Positions 46,641 through 57,836 of a stretch of 64,000 bases of DNA are shown piece by piece. The notes below the pieces were generated by a model. That model made no database searches. It worked only from the letters and a program-made list of their open reading frames with translations, and had not been told where the DNA came from. The number at the start of each line of letters is the position of its first letter. The first letter of the stretch is position 1. Made by a program: the position numbers and the translations under genes. Source of the stretch: Meconema thalassinum (Eukaryota > Arthropoda > Insecta > Orthoptera > Tettigoniidae); the NCBI GenBank assembly GCA_946902985.2, contig OX336395.1:20438708-20502707 (forward strand), written 5' to 3'.

Positions 46641-47540
46641 AAATATATAGGTTCAAGTTAGACTTGTGTTGGATTAGTGACGTATGCAGGAAGGAAGAAT
46701 GGGACTTATGGCCAGGGGACTAGAGGATATTTAATTCAAAATCAAATAACGGTTATGGGGAATAAGTCTGATATTGACTGGGGAACTTGGCCACTGGGTA
46801 GAACATTATGAGCATTATAGGCGTATAGTAGTTAGAATTAGAACGAAAACTACGTGCATTAGATAGGTATAAATCTAGCAGGCTACCAATCAAACCGATA
46901 ATAAAGAAGTTATAAAATTCTACTAAAAAATACAGAAGGTGTAATTCTGCAGATTGTAAATGTTGAAAAGTGAGATTGAAATGCCGTGTTAAGAAATGGA
47001 AGAGAAGAAAAGATAGCGGCGAAATGTAGAATGCAAGAAATATACGAAAGATTGAGCAGGCTGGTAGAATTCTGCAGCGATCACTCATAAGGCATAGCTA
47101 ACGCGTTTCTAACAAACACAACAGAACTATAAACACTTGAATGAGACCTGGAGGTATAGGACGTTTATAAATTGATTTCATTGTGATCAAGTAGAGATTC
47201 CGAATTATGAATTAGGATTTCAAAACGTACTCTGGGGCCAACACAAATTCTGACTACAATCTGGTTGTTATGAAGTAGATGAGAACTCCAATGCCAGGAA
47301 GTTGAATCTTTGAAACAGGAATCTGTAGAAGAGAACATTGACCGAGAGGAAAAAAGATACAGAACGAGTAGAAAGAACAGATGTTGGTTCTCTCAGAATA
47401 TACTACAATATGAATGAAAGATGGATGAACAAGAGCGAATGACATGGAATAGAGAAAGCAGAAAACAGACGTCTGAAAATTGAGGAAATGAGGAAGTACA
47501 ATAAAGCTAAAGAGAATGGTTTGAATAAATGTGAGCAATG
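46640..47540 (+). mobile_element. Probable LINE relic
   Basis: Plus-strand pieces are rich in K, R and E and resemble the spacer between endonuclease and reverse transcriptase of insect LINEs (H-Y-R-R-I-V-V-R-I-R-T-K near 46810-46850), with many stops. The open minus-strand frames of 111 and 94 codons are antisense shadows. Confidence 0.45.
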
Positions 47541-47968
47541 ACTATCTCAAGGTGTTGAGGACAGCATAGTTGTCGACCCGGAGGTGTGGATTTGGTTGGC
47601 CCTGCCAAGGATTTTAATTCTGGTCTGAGGACAGGGACTGATATTTTCTTGGACCTAAAGCTAATCAACTCCACATAATTTATGTAGCCCTAAATAACCA
47701 TTCGCGATGTATTCATGAGTGAAGCATATAGCCCATCTGGTTTCGAAATCACATGATTTGCAGATCCAAAATTCCCTCCTTCATCCAAATGCCAGCATGG
47801 CTATTCTGTAGGGAATATAATATGGTTTATTCTGTCACCTGTACGAGCATGCACTTCCTAAGTCGGATGGATTTCAGTTATCTAGATTCTATTAAATAGT
47901 CATATCCCCGTACATCTATGTTGTTATAGCGGTCAATGTGGTGTGAAATAAGTTGAACACTTTCACTG

Positions 47969-49840
47969 TGAACCACTTTTCAGAATTTATTGTAATTATT
48001 ATTATTATCATCATGATTATTATTATTATTGTCATGTGTTGTGACATCTCTATATTACGCCTCGAGAGTTTAAAAGTGCGCAGTTTGTGTGTATATATCT
48101 CTCTGTCTAACGTTGTGCAACCCCTGGCTACATACTGCCTTGTTCTCTCGTATTGGCTAGTGTTGTTGCTACCTTGCATTTTGTTGTGCAATTCGTTCTG
48201 CCATTGGCTCTGACAATATTTGACGCGAGTTTGGGGGCACTCCCAAACTACGCATTTGATATTTCTGAGAGGCTTCTCCCCTCTCTGGGGGACAGAAGCT
48301 TAGTCAGTCTTAGACGCGCCGAGATGTAAGGCGAACGTGTGTATTCGGGCAGAGGCCCACTCTCATGGCGCAGCGGAATGTGAGTACGGCTCAATGTATT
48401 TCTATCTAACGCAATGTAATTGTTTTTGTTAAACGTTCCTTCTTTTGCTTAATTCTCTTTCCTTTTCAAGATGTTACTGTTAGTATTTTAATCCTTGAAC
48501 CAGATCTCCGGGACCTTGCGTAATGTCATACGGCGGAGTTCTTTTTGTTGCTTTTGTTATGTGCCCTCCTCACAGTTTTATTATTTTGGTTAATACCTGT
48601 AAGATTCGAAAGTATTGCGTTTCTGCGTCTTGGCTTATGTATATTTTCCTGTCGGGCCTTGGTGCTCGTCTTTTGCGTCGGTGTCTCTTTTGTACCACAA
48701 ATGTTTCATTTGATTGGTAGCAATTGGACCTTTGTTTGCGGACAGTATGTGTGAGGTAACGGGACTTATGTCCAACGTCCCACTAATACGTGTCCCCTTT
48801 GTTTATAGAATATATGTGACGGTGGTTAACTGGGATTTTCTCCAGCTCCGATGTCATATTATTCTTTTTTTTATATGTCGTGTTGTTGCGGCATTATGTT
48901 GGAGTATAAGCCTGTTTTTTTATAGCGTGCTTTCGATTTTTACCGGTCTCTTTCGTCCCAAGTCAATTGTAATGTAATGTATCTCCGTATATCTCATTTT
49001 CCTTTTGTTTTGTTTTTATCTTTCGATTTTCGCCGTATTACATAACTTAATGATATTCCCCCTTTTCTTCCCCTTCTTCCTACCTCCGTGAAATCTCTCT
49101 TCCCTTTGTTTTACTCCCCTCACTCCTCCCCCATCCCTCAGGTATGTTTACAATAACATCATGAAAAGCTTCGCGTCTTAGCAGTTCGAATTTTGACTTT
49201 TTGCAAGTTTGTCGTTTCTCTCTAACTTTTGTAAGTTTCGTTTTATTTTCTTTCAAGTTTGTATCTTTTCGTTAGATTCATGTTGTTGAGCGGTACTCAG
49301 GTTCTGTCGTGCTTTTTAGTTTTTTTTTAGTTTTTGAATTCTTTATTCTTGGTATTGGGTTTCTTTTGTATTATTGATCTTGTCTTAGCTTGCCTTTTTT
49401 CTTTGTTTTAAATAATTTGTTTATTTCGTGTACACGCTCTTTCTTTTATCCTCAATACATTTTTATATTTTAAGTAATATAGCTCCCTTGTCTTTTCATT
49501 TCTTATATTTAAGTTCCCCTTCCTTATCCTTATCCTTATCTCGATTTCGTCAATCTTGTCTTTGTGACGTAACAAAGGCACGATTAACACGCCTCTGGGA
49601 TTTGTTTAATTAATTTTATGGGAATCTCATTTTTGCACTTTTGATTGTTGCATTAAGCAATTATTTGTTTGCATTTGGTTTTTTGGAAATCATCTTTTGC
49701 TCGCTCCGAAAACCTTGGGCCCAGCACCGGGTCGAGCAAGACGTCTTTTCCCCCATCCATTTGCGACCTTGTTGATTTTATCTTCCTCTGCTACTCTGAC
49801 GCGTATTATTATTATTATTACCCAGACCTTGATCGGCGCA
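47969..49840. repeat. 5' LTR
   Basis: Starts TGAACCACTTTTCAG, ends GATCGGCGCA. It has an ATT run near the start and CT/T-rich sequence in its second half. The only difference from the other LTR that I find is one T less in the homopolymer near 48920. Confidence 0.92.
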
Positions 49841-49841
49841 A

Positions 49842-49851
49842 TGGTAGCAGA
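49842..49851. promoter_or_regulatory. Candidate primer-binding site
   Basis: TGGTAGCAGA starts two bases after the LTR. It is complementary to the 3' end of animal initiator methionine tRNA (TCTGCTACCA, family knowledge), but the match weakens after ten bases. Confidence 0.6.
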
Positions 49852-52800
49852 TCGCGTGGTTGCGTGCGAAATCGTTCCCTCCTCTCCTCTCTCAAGTTAT
49901 TAACCTTTTATTATTTTATCTTCATTTACATTGTATTAAAATTTGTTTTTCTTTGAGTTTAAGGAATTCAGTGAATTGTTTTTTCCCCACCCCTGAAGAA
50001 AGGGTGAAGTTACTTTCTGTGTGAACTACGGGCATCCAGGAAACCCATCTCCAAGGAAAGGTGGTTTTGTCCCTCAAGTAAACAAGACATCCAAAAGACC
50101 CAGCTTCGAGGTGAACAGTGGCAACATATCAGTGAGTACATCGCATCGCTGGAACACGACACGTCACGGTATTGTAACCTACTTTTATGTATTTGCTTCC
50201 TCTAGTAGACATTTGTTTAGTTAACGGTGATTTTAAGGCGACAGGAAATTTTGTTTGCTTTCTCTTCTTTTTCATTTCGTCAGTGTTGTGGACGTTTTTA
50301 TTTTACTTTCTGTGAAGTAGAAAACGCATTTCTCTCAAGGGTTTGAGTCCTTACCTTTGTTGTTAATAGTCGCTTTGTTAACTGTGATATTTCTCAGAAC
50401 TCACCTCACCCCTTCACACGTCTCAGTCTGGAACAGCTGCTGACAGGTTTCTTGTCATTACCGTACAGCCTAAAACCCCCGCCCCTCTTTCTCCGAAGTT
50501 TTCCCCGGCCCACTTATGGGAACCGTCTCTTTAAATCCTACGGTCACCCCGACCCCCCCCCCCCCCCTTGAGCCTCGCGTAATTATACTAACGTTTGATG
50601 TTAGTAAAGTGTTTGTTGTCTCAGTTATGAATGGTCTGTTGAGCTATTATGTGTGTTATGATTGGGAGTTAAGTTTGTTTCATAATTAGGGAGGGTGATT
50701 GTTTTATTTTTGTCAGGGGATTTCAATGTAGGTTTTCATTTAAAATTGTTTATATACGGTAAGCTTGATGTTACTATATGTTCAGTATGGCAGTGTGTAT
50801 TTCGTTGGGAAACCTGCTAGGTGAGGTCTCCGTCGGAATTAGGGTTTGGGACCTGTCCCACGGCTTCGACGCCCACTTAGGGTGTACATAGATTCTACAC
50901 GAGTCGTCAATCTTTAGTATGGGATGAAGTTTGTCACGATGACCTGTAGTCCGTTATTTGAGTTTCCATGGTGTTCCAACGACTCATATTAGCATTCTGA
51001 TGTAATGGGGAAATTTCGATTTGTTTATGGGAAGGAGTATGTATGTAGTGTTGTTGTTGTTGGTTGTATTTTGAGATGAATGTGTGTGTCAATGAGTTTA
51101 ATGAATTTTTATCAACAGTTATTTGTGGGTGGTTTCAAATTTAGTTCAATTTTGATTTTATACCCTATTCAATTTAAACTATATATATATTACGTACGAA
51201 CTATTTATTCGTTTTTATTGGCAAACCAAATATACGATAAGTATTACTCAGAGATACCAACCATTTTAGGTCTACGGCATCCTTGGTATGGGACATTGAT
51301 GTTCGTGTGAACTACTCTGGCGTGCATTACCCAATTTTCTTATATTTGTATGGGATAGGCCATACCCTCTCTGTCTTTAATTTTTTTTATGCGGTACCTC
51401 TGAGGTCTACGGCCCGTATATTGACGCTGTAACCATTTTATTTTTGTGGGTTGGTAATATTTATTATTGGGTTTCGAGTTTGATTGATTGTATGTCTGAT
51501 CTTGATTGGTTTTATGCGAGGTTCCAGTCTGTTCCTTTTATTTGGAAGGTATTTTGTAACGTAATTATTTGGATTTTCGTTCTCTGTCCGGAATGGTATT
51601 TTTTGTTTCGACAGCTACTTTGAGTTATTATTCCTTTTCATTTGTTAGTATCTAATGTCTTTTGATGAATGTTATTAGTACATTTTTCCCCTTTACTCCT
51701 ACTATGTATCTAGTTAGGCAGGAGACACCCGTGGCCGCCTGAGTTACACGGAGGATTTCGAAAGATGTGTTGAACTATACTTCTGCCTAAGGCAATTTCC
51801 GGTACCTGCCTGCTTTTGTTGTAGGGAGCCGGCCGGCCCATTGTCCGAGCTGCAGACACGACTTGCTATTGTTCGACAACGCCTGAGATGGTCTGTTGAC
51901 TTACATTCTTTTCTTGTAGTGACAGTGATTTGTTTATTGATATAGTTGTTTACTATTTATCGTAACTTCTGTTTTACGTTTTTGTGATATCATGTTTTTA
52001 TAAATCATTTCAATCTAATGTTTTCTCTAAGATAATGTGTATTATTTTCCTGTATCTGTCATATATTTGGAGAGTGTTTCCGGTAGCGATAGCTAGTCTC
52101 CAAGTACCTGAGAAGTGGCCGGTGTATCCTTTAGACCCCGTTCACGGCTCGTTTTCTCTTCTTTCATTTGGTCTGACGACCCTGCCTATTCATACTTTTA
52201 CTTTCCAGCTGGCAGAATGAATCTACTTTCCCTCTTACGCAGCTTATGTAACCCCAAATATTTCCCCTGACGCAAGCCTTATTTTGTATACAGGGTGCTC
52301 CCCTTTATATTTTTTTTGTGATCATGATTTAACCTTTTTCTTTCTTTTATTATTAGAAAATTGGCTGATTTCCAGAAGGTCGCCATTAAGAAGACTTCGC
52401 TTTCTCCACGTCATCTGGCAGAGTCTAGCTCAAGATTGACCGTTTTATTATCATTATTTTCTTTTTGGTACATCCATTTTTAATATGTGTGACGTATTGA
52501 CGTGCAGTAGAGGTAGGATCCGCCTTTAATTCACGCCTGTACTGATCCTTATATAATTTGAATTTTTGTTGTTTTAATTTCATCTTAAAGTTTTTTTCTT
52601 TCGTACCAAAAAGGAATAATTTTCCTCATCAGTGAACATCTTCGTGAATACGTGTGTATGAAAATATATGTGTGTTTGAGAAAAGAGACTTGCGTTTCGT
52701 CAAGCCTTTTATGGAAGTTATGACGTTTAAAGAACTTTTAATTAAGCTGCGTCATATGAATAAGAGAAATGTGAGAACATTTTATTATGTCTTTATTTTC

Positions 52801-52945
52801 ATGTATGTATCTAGTGTACATGATGTAATTTTCTTTCCTTCACCCTGTTCAAATGTATCTAATCGAAGAATGTTATTTTATATAATTTTGTTATGAAAAA
52901 GAAAAAAATTCTTTTATGCCTTTGTTATGTAAAAGAATTTTTTTT
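49852..52945. other. Non-coding interior of the LTR element
   Basis: T/G-rich, with a poly-C run near 50552-50567. The longest frame is about 80 codons and none resembles gag, protease, reverse transcriptase or integrase. Confidence 0.7.
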
Positions 52946-52960
52946 GGAGAAAGCGGTGGA
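52946..52960. promoter_or_regulatory. Candidate polypurine tract
   Basis: GGAGAAAGCGGTGGA lies three bases before the second LTR, the expected place for plus-strand priming. It contains one C and one T. Confidence 0.6.
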
Positions 52961-52963
52961 ATT

Positions 52964-54836
52964 TGAACCACTTTTCAGAATTTATTGTAATTATTATTAT
53001 TATCATCATGATTATTATTATTATTGTCATGTGTTGTGACATCTCTATATTACGCCTCGAGAGTTTAAAAGTGCGCAGTTTGTGTGTATATATCTCTCTG
53101 TCTAACGTTGTGCAACCCCTGGCTACATACTGCCTTGTTCTCTCGTATTGGCTAGTGTTGTTGCTACCTTGCATTTTGTTGTGCAATTCGTTCTGCCATT
53201 GGCTCTGACAATATTTGACGCGAGTTTGGGGGCACTCCCAAACTACGCATTTGATATTTCTGAGAGGCTTCTCCCCTCTCTGGGGGACAGAAGCTTAGTC
53301 AGTCTTAGACGCGCCGAGATGTAAGGCGAACGTGTGTATTCGGGCAGAGGCCCACTCTCATGGCGCAGCGGAATGTGAGTACGGCTCAATGTATTTCTAT
53401 CTAACGCAATGTAATTGTTTTTGTTAAACGTTCCTTCTTTTGCTTAATTCTCTTTCCTTTTCAAGATGTTACTGTTAGTATTTTAATCCTTGAACCAGAT
53501 CTCCGGGACCTTGCGTAATGTCATACGGCGGAGTTCTTTTTGTTGCTTTTGTTATGTGCCCTCCTCACAGTTTTATTATTTTGGTTAATACCTGTAAGAT
53601 TCGAAAGTATTGCGTTTCTGCGTCTTGGCTTATGTATATTTTCCTGTCGGGCCTTGGTGCTCGTCTTTTGCGTCGGTGTCTCTTTTGTACCACAAATGTT
53701 TCATTTGATTGGTAGCAATTGGACCTTTGTTTGCGGACAGTATGTGTGAGGTAACGGGACTTATGTCCAACGTCCCACTAATACGTGTCCCCTTTGTTTA
53801 TAGAATATATGTGACGGTGGTTAACTGGGATTTTCTCCAGCTCCGATGTCATATTATTCTTTTTTTTATATGTCGTGTTGTTGCGGCATTATGTTGGAGT
53901 ATAAGCCTGTTTTTTTTATAGCGTGCTTTCGATTTTTACCGGTCTCTTTCGTCCCAAGTCAATTGTAATGTAATGTATCTCCGTATATCTCATTTTCCTT
54001 TTGTTTTGTTTTTATCTTTCGATTTTCGCCGTATTACATAACTTAATGATATTCCCCCTTTTCTTCCCCTTCTTCCTACCTCCGTGAAATCTCTCTTCCC
54101 TTTGTTTTACTCCCCTCACTCCTCCCCCATCCCTCAGGTATGTTTACAATAACATCATGAAAAGCTTCGCGTCTTAGCAGTTCGAATTTTGACTTTTTGC
54201 AAGTTTGTCGTTTCTCTCTAACTTTTGTAAGTTTCGTTTTATTTTCTTTCAAGTTTGTATCTTTTCGTTAGATTCATGTTGTTGAGCGGTACTCAGGTTC
54301 TGTCGTGCTTTTTAGTTTTTTTTTAGTTTTTGAATTCTTTATTCTTGGTATTGGGTTTCTTTTGTATTATTGATCTTGTCTTAGCTTGCCTTTTTTCTTT
54401 GTTTTAAATAATTTGTTTATTTCGTGTACACGCTCTTTCTTTTATCCTCAATACATTTTTATATTTTAAGTAATATAGCTCCCTTGTCTTTTCATTTCTT
54501 ATATTTAAGTTCCCCTTCCTTATCCTTATCCTTATCTCGATTTCGTCAATCTTGTCTTTGTGACGTAACAAAGGCACGATTAACACGCCTCTGGGATTTG
54601 TTTAATTAATTTTATGGGAATCTCATTTTTGCACTTTTGATTGTTGCATTAAGCAATTATTTGTTTGCATTTGGTTTTTTGGAAATCATCTTTTGCTCGC
54701 TCCGAAAACCTTGGGCCCAGCACCGGGTCGAGCAAGACGTCTTTTCCCCCATCCATTTGCGACCTTGTTGATTTTATCTTCCTCTGCTACTCTGACGCGT
54801 ATTATTATTATTATTACCCAGACCTTGATCGGCGCA
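52964..54836. repeat. 3' LTR
   Basis: Same as 47969-49840 with one extra T in a homopolymer. All short open frames are duplicated between the two LTRs and are not genes. Confidence 0.92.
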
Positions 54837-55266
54837 ACTGCTAGTATTAATTAGCACACAATTTCCGTAACCATTCAATAATTTCAATTATTTAACTGAT
54901 CAAGGACCAAATTGACTTTTGACAAACAGATGAGTCTGGAAATAAGTTGCCATTTCCATGTATAATCAGTCCTTTTAAAATAGATACGGATTTCATATTT
55001 ACCAAGGGAAGTTATGACTCCAAACACCATCTTGTTTGCATAGTTTATAAGTAATTTGAAAATATTCAGACTGTATAAAAAACAGGCATTGAATAATAAA
55101 TACCAGTTCATGTCGAGGTATTAGATAAGGACAGTATTCCTGGTAGTGATATTAATGAATGTTGGTCCAGTTATAATTATTTTCATTTGTTTCTTCTCTG
55201 GGTTTTGAAAGTTTTATTCACCGTAATTATCAGCGCACTTCATTGTATTACTACCAATGATTTCAG

Positions 55267-55861
55267 GCTGGGATACGCATTATGTAATACTAGGGGACAG
55301 AAAACCAGCCCTGTACCTGAAAGAAATATAACAATTCAACAATATTTGAAGACTAGCCTGTTAACCCATACTGGCAAGAAGCCTTATTCGTGTAGCACAT
55401 GCGAAGCCAAATTTGCCCATAATGCTAGTTTGAGTCGACACATGTTAACCCATACTGGTGAAAAGCGATATTCGTGTAGCACTTGCGGAGCCAAATAGAG
55501 TCAGAATGATGAGAAGCGATACTCTTGTGGAACATGCGCAGCCAAATTTAAGCATAAAGGTGTTATGAGGACACACATGTTAACCCATACTGGGGAGAAG
55601 AAAAACTCTTGTAGCATATGCGAAGCCAAATTTAGTCTGGAAGGTAATTTGAAGAGACACATGTTAACCCAAACTGGTGAGAAGCGTTACTCGTGTGGAA
55701 CATGCGAAGCCAAATTCAGTCTGGAAGGTAATTTGAAGAGACACATGCTAACCCATACTGTTGAGAAGCTATACTCGTGTAGCACATGCGGAGACAAATG
55801 TGCCCACAAAAATGTTTCGAAGAAACACAAGTTAACCCGTAGTGGTGAGAAGACCAAGTAG
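55267..55861 (+). pseudogene. C2H2 zinc-finger exon of gene 2, broken
   Basis: An acceptor (gatttcag) ends at 55266. The frame then gives L-G-Y-A-L-C-N and a short linker, followed by tandem C2H2 fingers with the classical H-T-G-E-K linkers. The first finger ([14 protein letters not shown]..., from about 55381) is complete. The second is cut by a TAG stop at 55496-55498 directly after C-G-A-K, and about 17 residues of that finger are missing. The same frame then continues to 55861 with four more fingers, two of which have lost the last zinc-binding histidine (H to Q in LTQTGEK; H to R in LTRSGEK). Intact relatives would bind DNA in the nucleus as transcriptional regulators. Here the stop leaves only one full finger, so this is most likely a pseudogene or a truncated product. 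Confidence 0.85.
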
Positions 55862-56129
55862 CATATGCCAAACCATTTTTGCAATCAAAGGAGTTTACAA
55901 GGTGCATATATTAACTGTTATCATTCTTCATGTACCATGTGCGTTGCAAAATGTATTGAGAAGGGGCATTAATTAAATTCTTGGCACGAAAAGGGTTAAT
56001 ATTTGATGAGAGACTTCTTATCCCTTTTGATGCCCAGCAATTAATAAGTGAATATGCTAAAATTACCAAGCTTAGTGAAATTACAAGTGTTACAAATTAT
56101 CTCCCACCTATATTTTTAGCCTATTTTCA

Positions 56130-57350
56130 TTTATGAAAAAAAAAGGCTAATGAGATCACCTTCTGTCTGTGTGTACGTGTGTGTGTGCGTGTGTGTGTGC
56201 GTGCGTGTGTGTGTGTGTCCCGTAATAACTTTTACACGGCTAGAGCTATTTCAATGAAACTCGGTAAGTTCATAGCACAATTCCCGACGACCCCAACCGT
56301 GCCCTTCAAATTTTGTTACGTCTCACCAATCCAACATGGCGGCTGTGCCAAATATTTCACCGGCATTCTATTTCTCTGAAACTATTATCGGTATCACTCT
56401 GAAATTTTGTACGGAGATAAAGGGCACTACTGGAAGTTCATCTAGAAGACTTACAAAGACCGGTTTACTACAAAACTAATATGGCGGCCAAGTGAATTTG
56501 AAATTTTAAATAGATCTTTCTCACGATTTAATGATTCAAACGCAATGAAACTTGGTGCAGGAAATGTTTATACACACTGTAATGCACTGGTATCTAATTT
56601 TGTTCAATTGTTTACATAACCTCATGATAGCGGCTGTGCTAATTTTAAAATTAAGTTTTTATTTCTTGTGTCGTAATCATGCGATCGAAGTGAAAGTTTG
56701 AATAATGAACCTACGCAATAATTTTCATTTAATGGTACATGGCTCTATGGCCAATACATATAACAATCCAACGTGGTGACCATCCGAAATATGTTGATGG
56801 ATCTCAATATCTTTGAATCTAGTACAGCAATCAAACTGAATTTTCTAATGTTTTTAGGGTCTATGAACATAAGTTCACCTATAGGACTTTTAATAACCTG
56901 GTGATCACAAATCCAACATGGCGGTGGCGCGAAGTATAAATATTCACACGGTCGTTTCTCGCAAATTAACCGTCTGCGTGCAGTGACACTTGGTACAGTA
57001 AATCCTTATACAAATGTAATCGACTGGCATCATTTTTTTTTTTCAATTGTTTCCATAACCACAAGATTGCAGCTGTGCGAAATTTTAAAATCTTGTTTTT
57101 ACTTCTTGTATCCTAATCATGCGATTGACGTTTGAATACTACACGTACACAATAATCTTCATGTAACAGTACATAACTCTAAGACTTACATATATAAAAT
57201 CCAACATGGCGACCATCCGCAATATTTAGTCGGTTCTCAATATCTACGAATCTATTAGAGCAATCAAACTGAAATTTTGTCTGTTGATAGAAGCAATTAA
57301 CATAAGGAGGATATATGAATATAGGCTGTATAGTTCTTCATGGAACTACT
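56130..57350. repeat. Diverged dispersed repeat with internal duplication
   Basis: After a GT run (56168-56218) the sequence shows recurring blocks. The phrase CATAACC...GCGGCTGTGC/GCAGCTGTGCG and the 200 bp after it occur at about 56615 and 57055, spaced about 440 bp. ATCCAACATGGCG-like sequence recurs at about 56330, 56910 and 57200. Probably an old transposon. Confidence 0.65.
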
Positions 57351-57360
57351 TGTTCAAGAT

Positions 57361-57569
57361 GTTTTTTGAGTCTTCAGTCCTTTGACTCGTTTGATGCAGA
57401 TCTCCATGCCTCCCAGTGCTGAACTAATCGTTTCATCTCTACATAGCTAGCACACCCTACATCCGAGGCAATCTGTTCCACATATTCTTACCTTGGTCTA
57501 CCCCTACAGTTCTTGTCCTCGACCCTTCCATCCCCAACTAAGCTTGCTATTCCTGGGAGTCTTAGGCTG
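57361..57569 (-). mobile_element. LINE 3'-end fragment
   Basis: Matches the 3' part of 61886-62360 (GAGTCTTCAGTC, TCATCTCTACATAG, ACACCCTACATCCGAGGCAA). It stops at TTA where the Harbinger element begins. Confidence 0.8.
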
Positions 57570-57836
57570 GAATTCAGAGACATTTCTTGACGACACCTTG
57601 AGGATGCCTTGACTTTGAGGAATCATTAAGGAAGCTATTTGCATTCAGGAAGCTTCCTTAAGGAAGGCATCGGAAGGTTTCCTTAAGGCCTCCTTAAGGA
57701 GACCTACAAGGCTTCCTTGAGCAGGAATGCTATTCTCACACATTTTTCTTAAGGGAGCCTTTTCGTGACTCCTTGAAGCTGCTCATGTTCTAAGGTAGGG
57801 GCCAAGCTACCTTGAGGTCTCCTTATCACAGGAAAA

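Larger units (their letters stand above)
47969..54836. mobile_element. Non-coding LTR retrotransposon (LARD-like), very young
   Basis: Two direct repeats (47969-49840 and 52964-54836) with TG...CA ends enclose 3.1 kb without any gag or pol frame. The whole is flanked by the 4-bp duplication ACTG (47965-47968 and 54837-54840). A primer-binding-like TGGTAGCAGA follows the first LTR and a purine tract precedes the second. Long LTRs plus a long non-coding interior match the LARD type of non-autonomous element. It sits in the intron between exons 4 and 5 of gene 2. The enzymes must come from an autonomous partner elsewhere. Confidence 0.92.

Noticed and set aside
46753..47088. 111-codon hydrophobic minus-strand frame
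   Set aside because: Antisense of a probable LINE relic; the F/L/Y bias is what antisense of AAG/GAA-rich coding sequence gives.
48015..54609. Pairs of identical short frames 4995 bp apart
   Set aside because: They are the same spans of the two LTRs, not duplicated genes.
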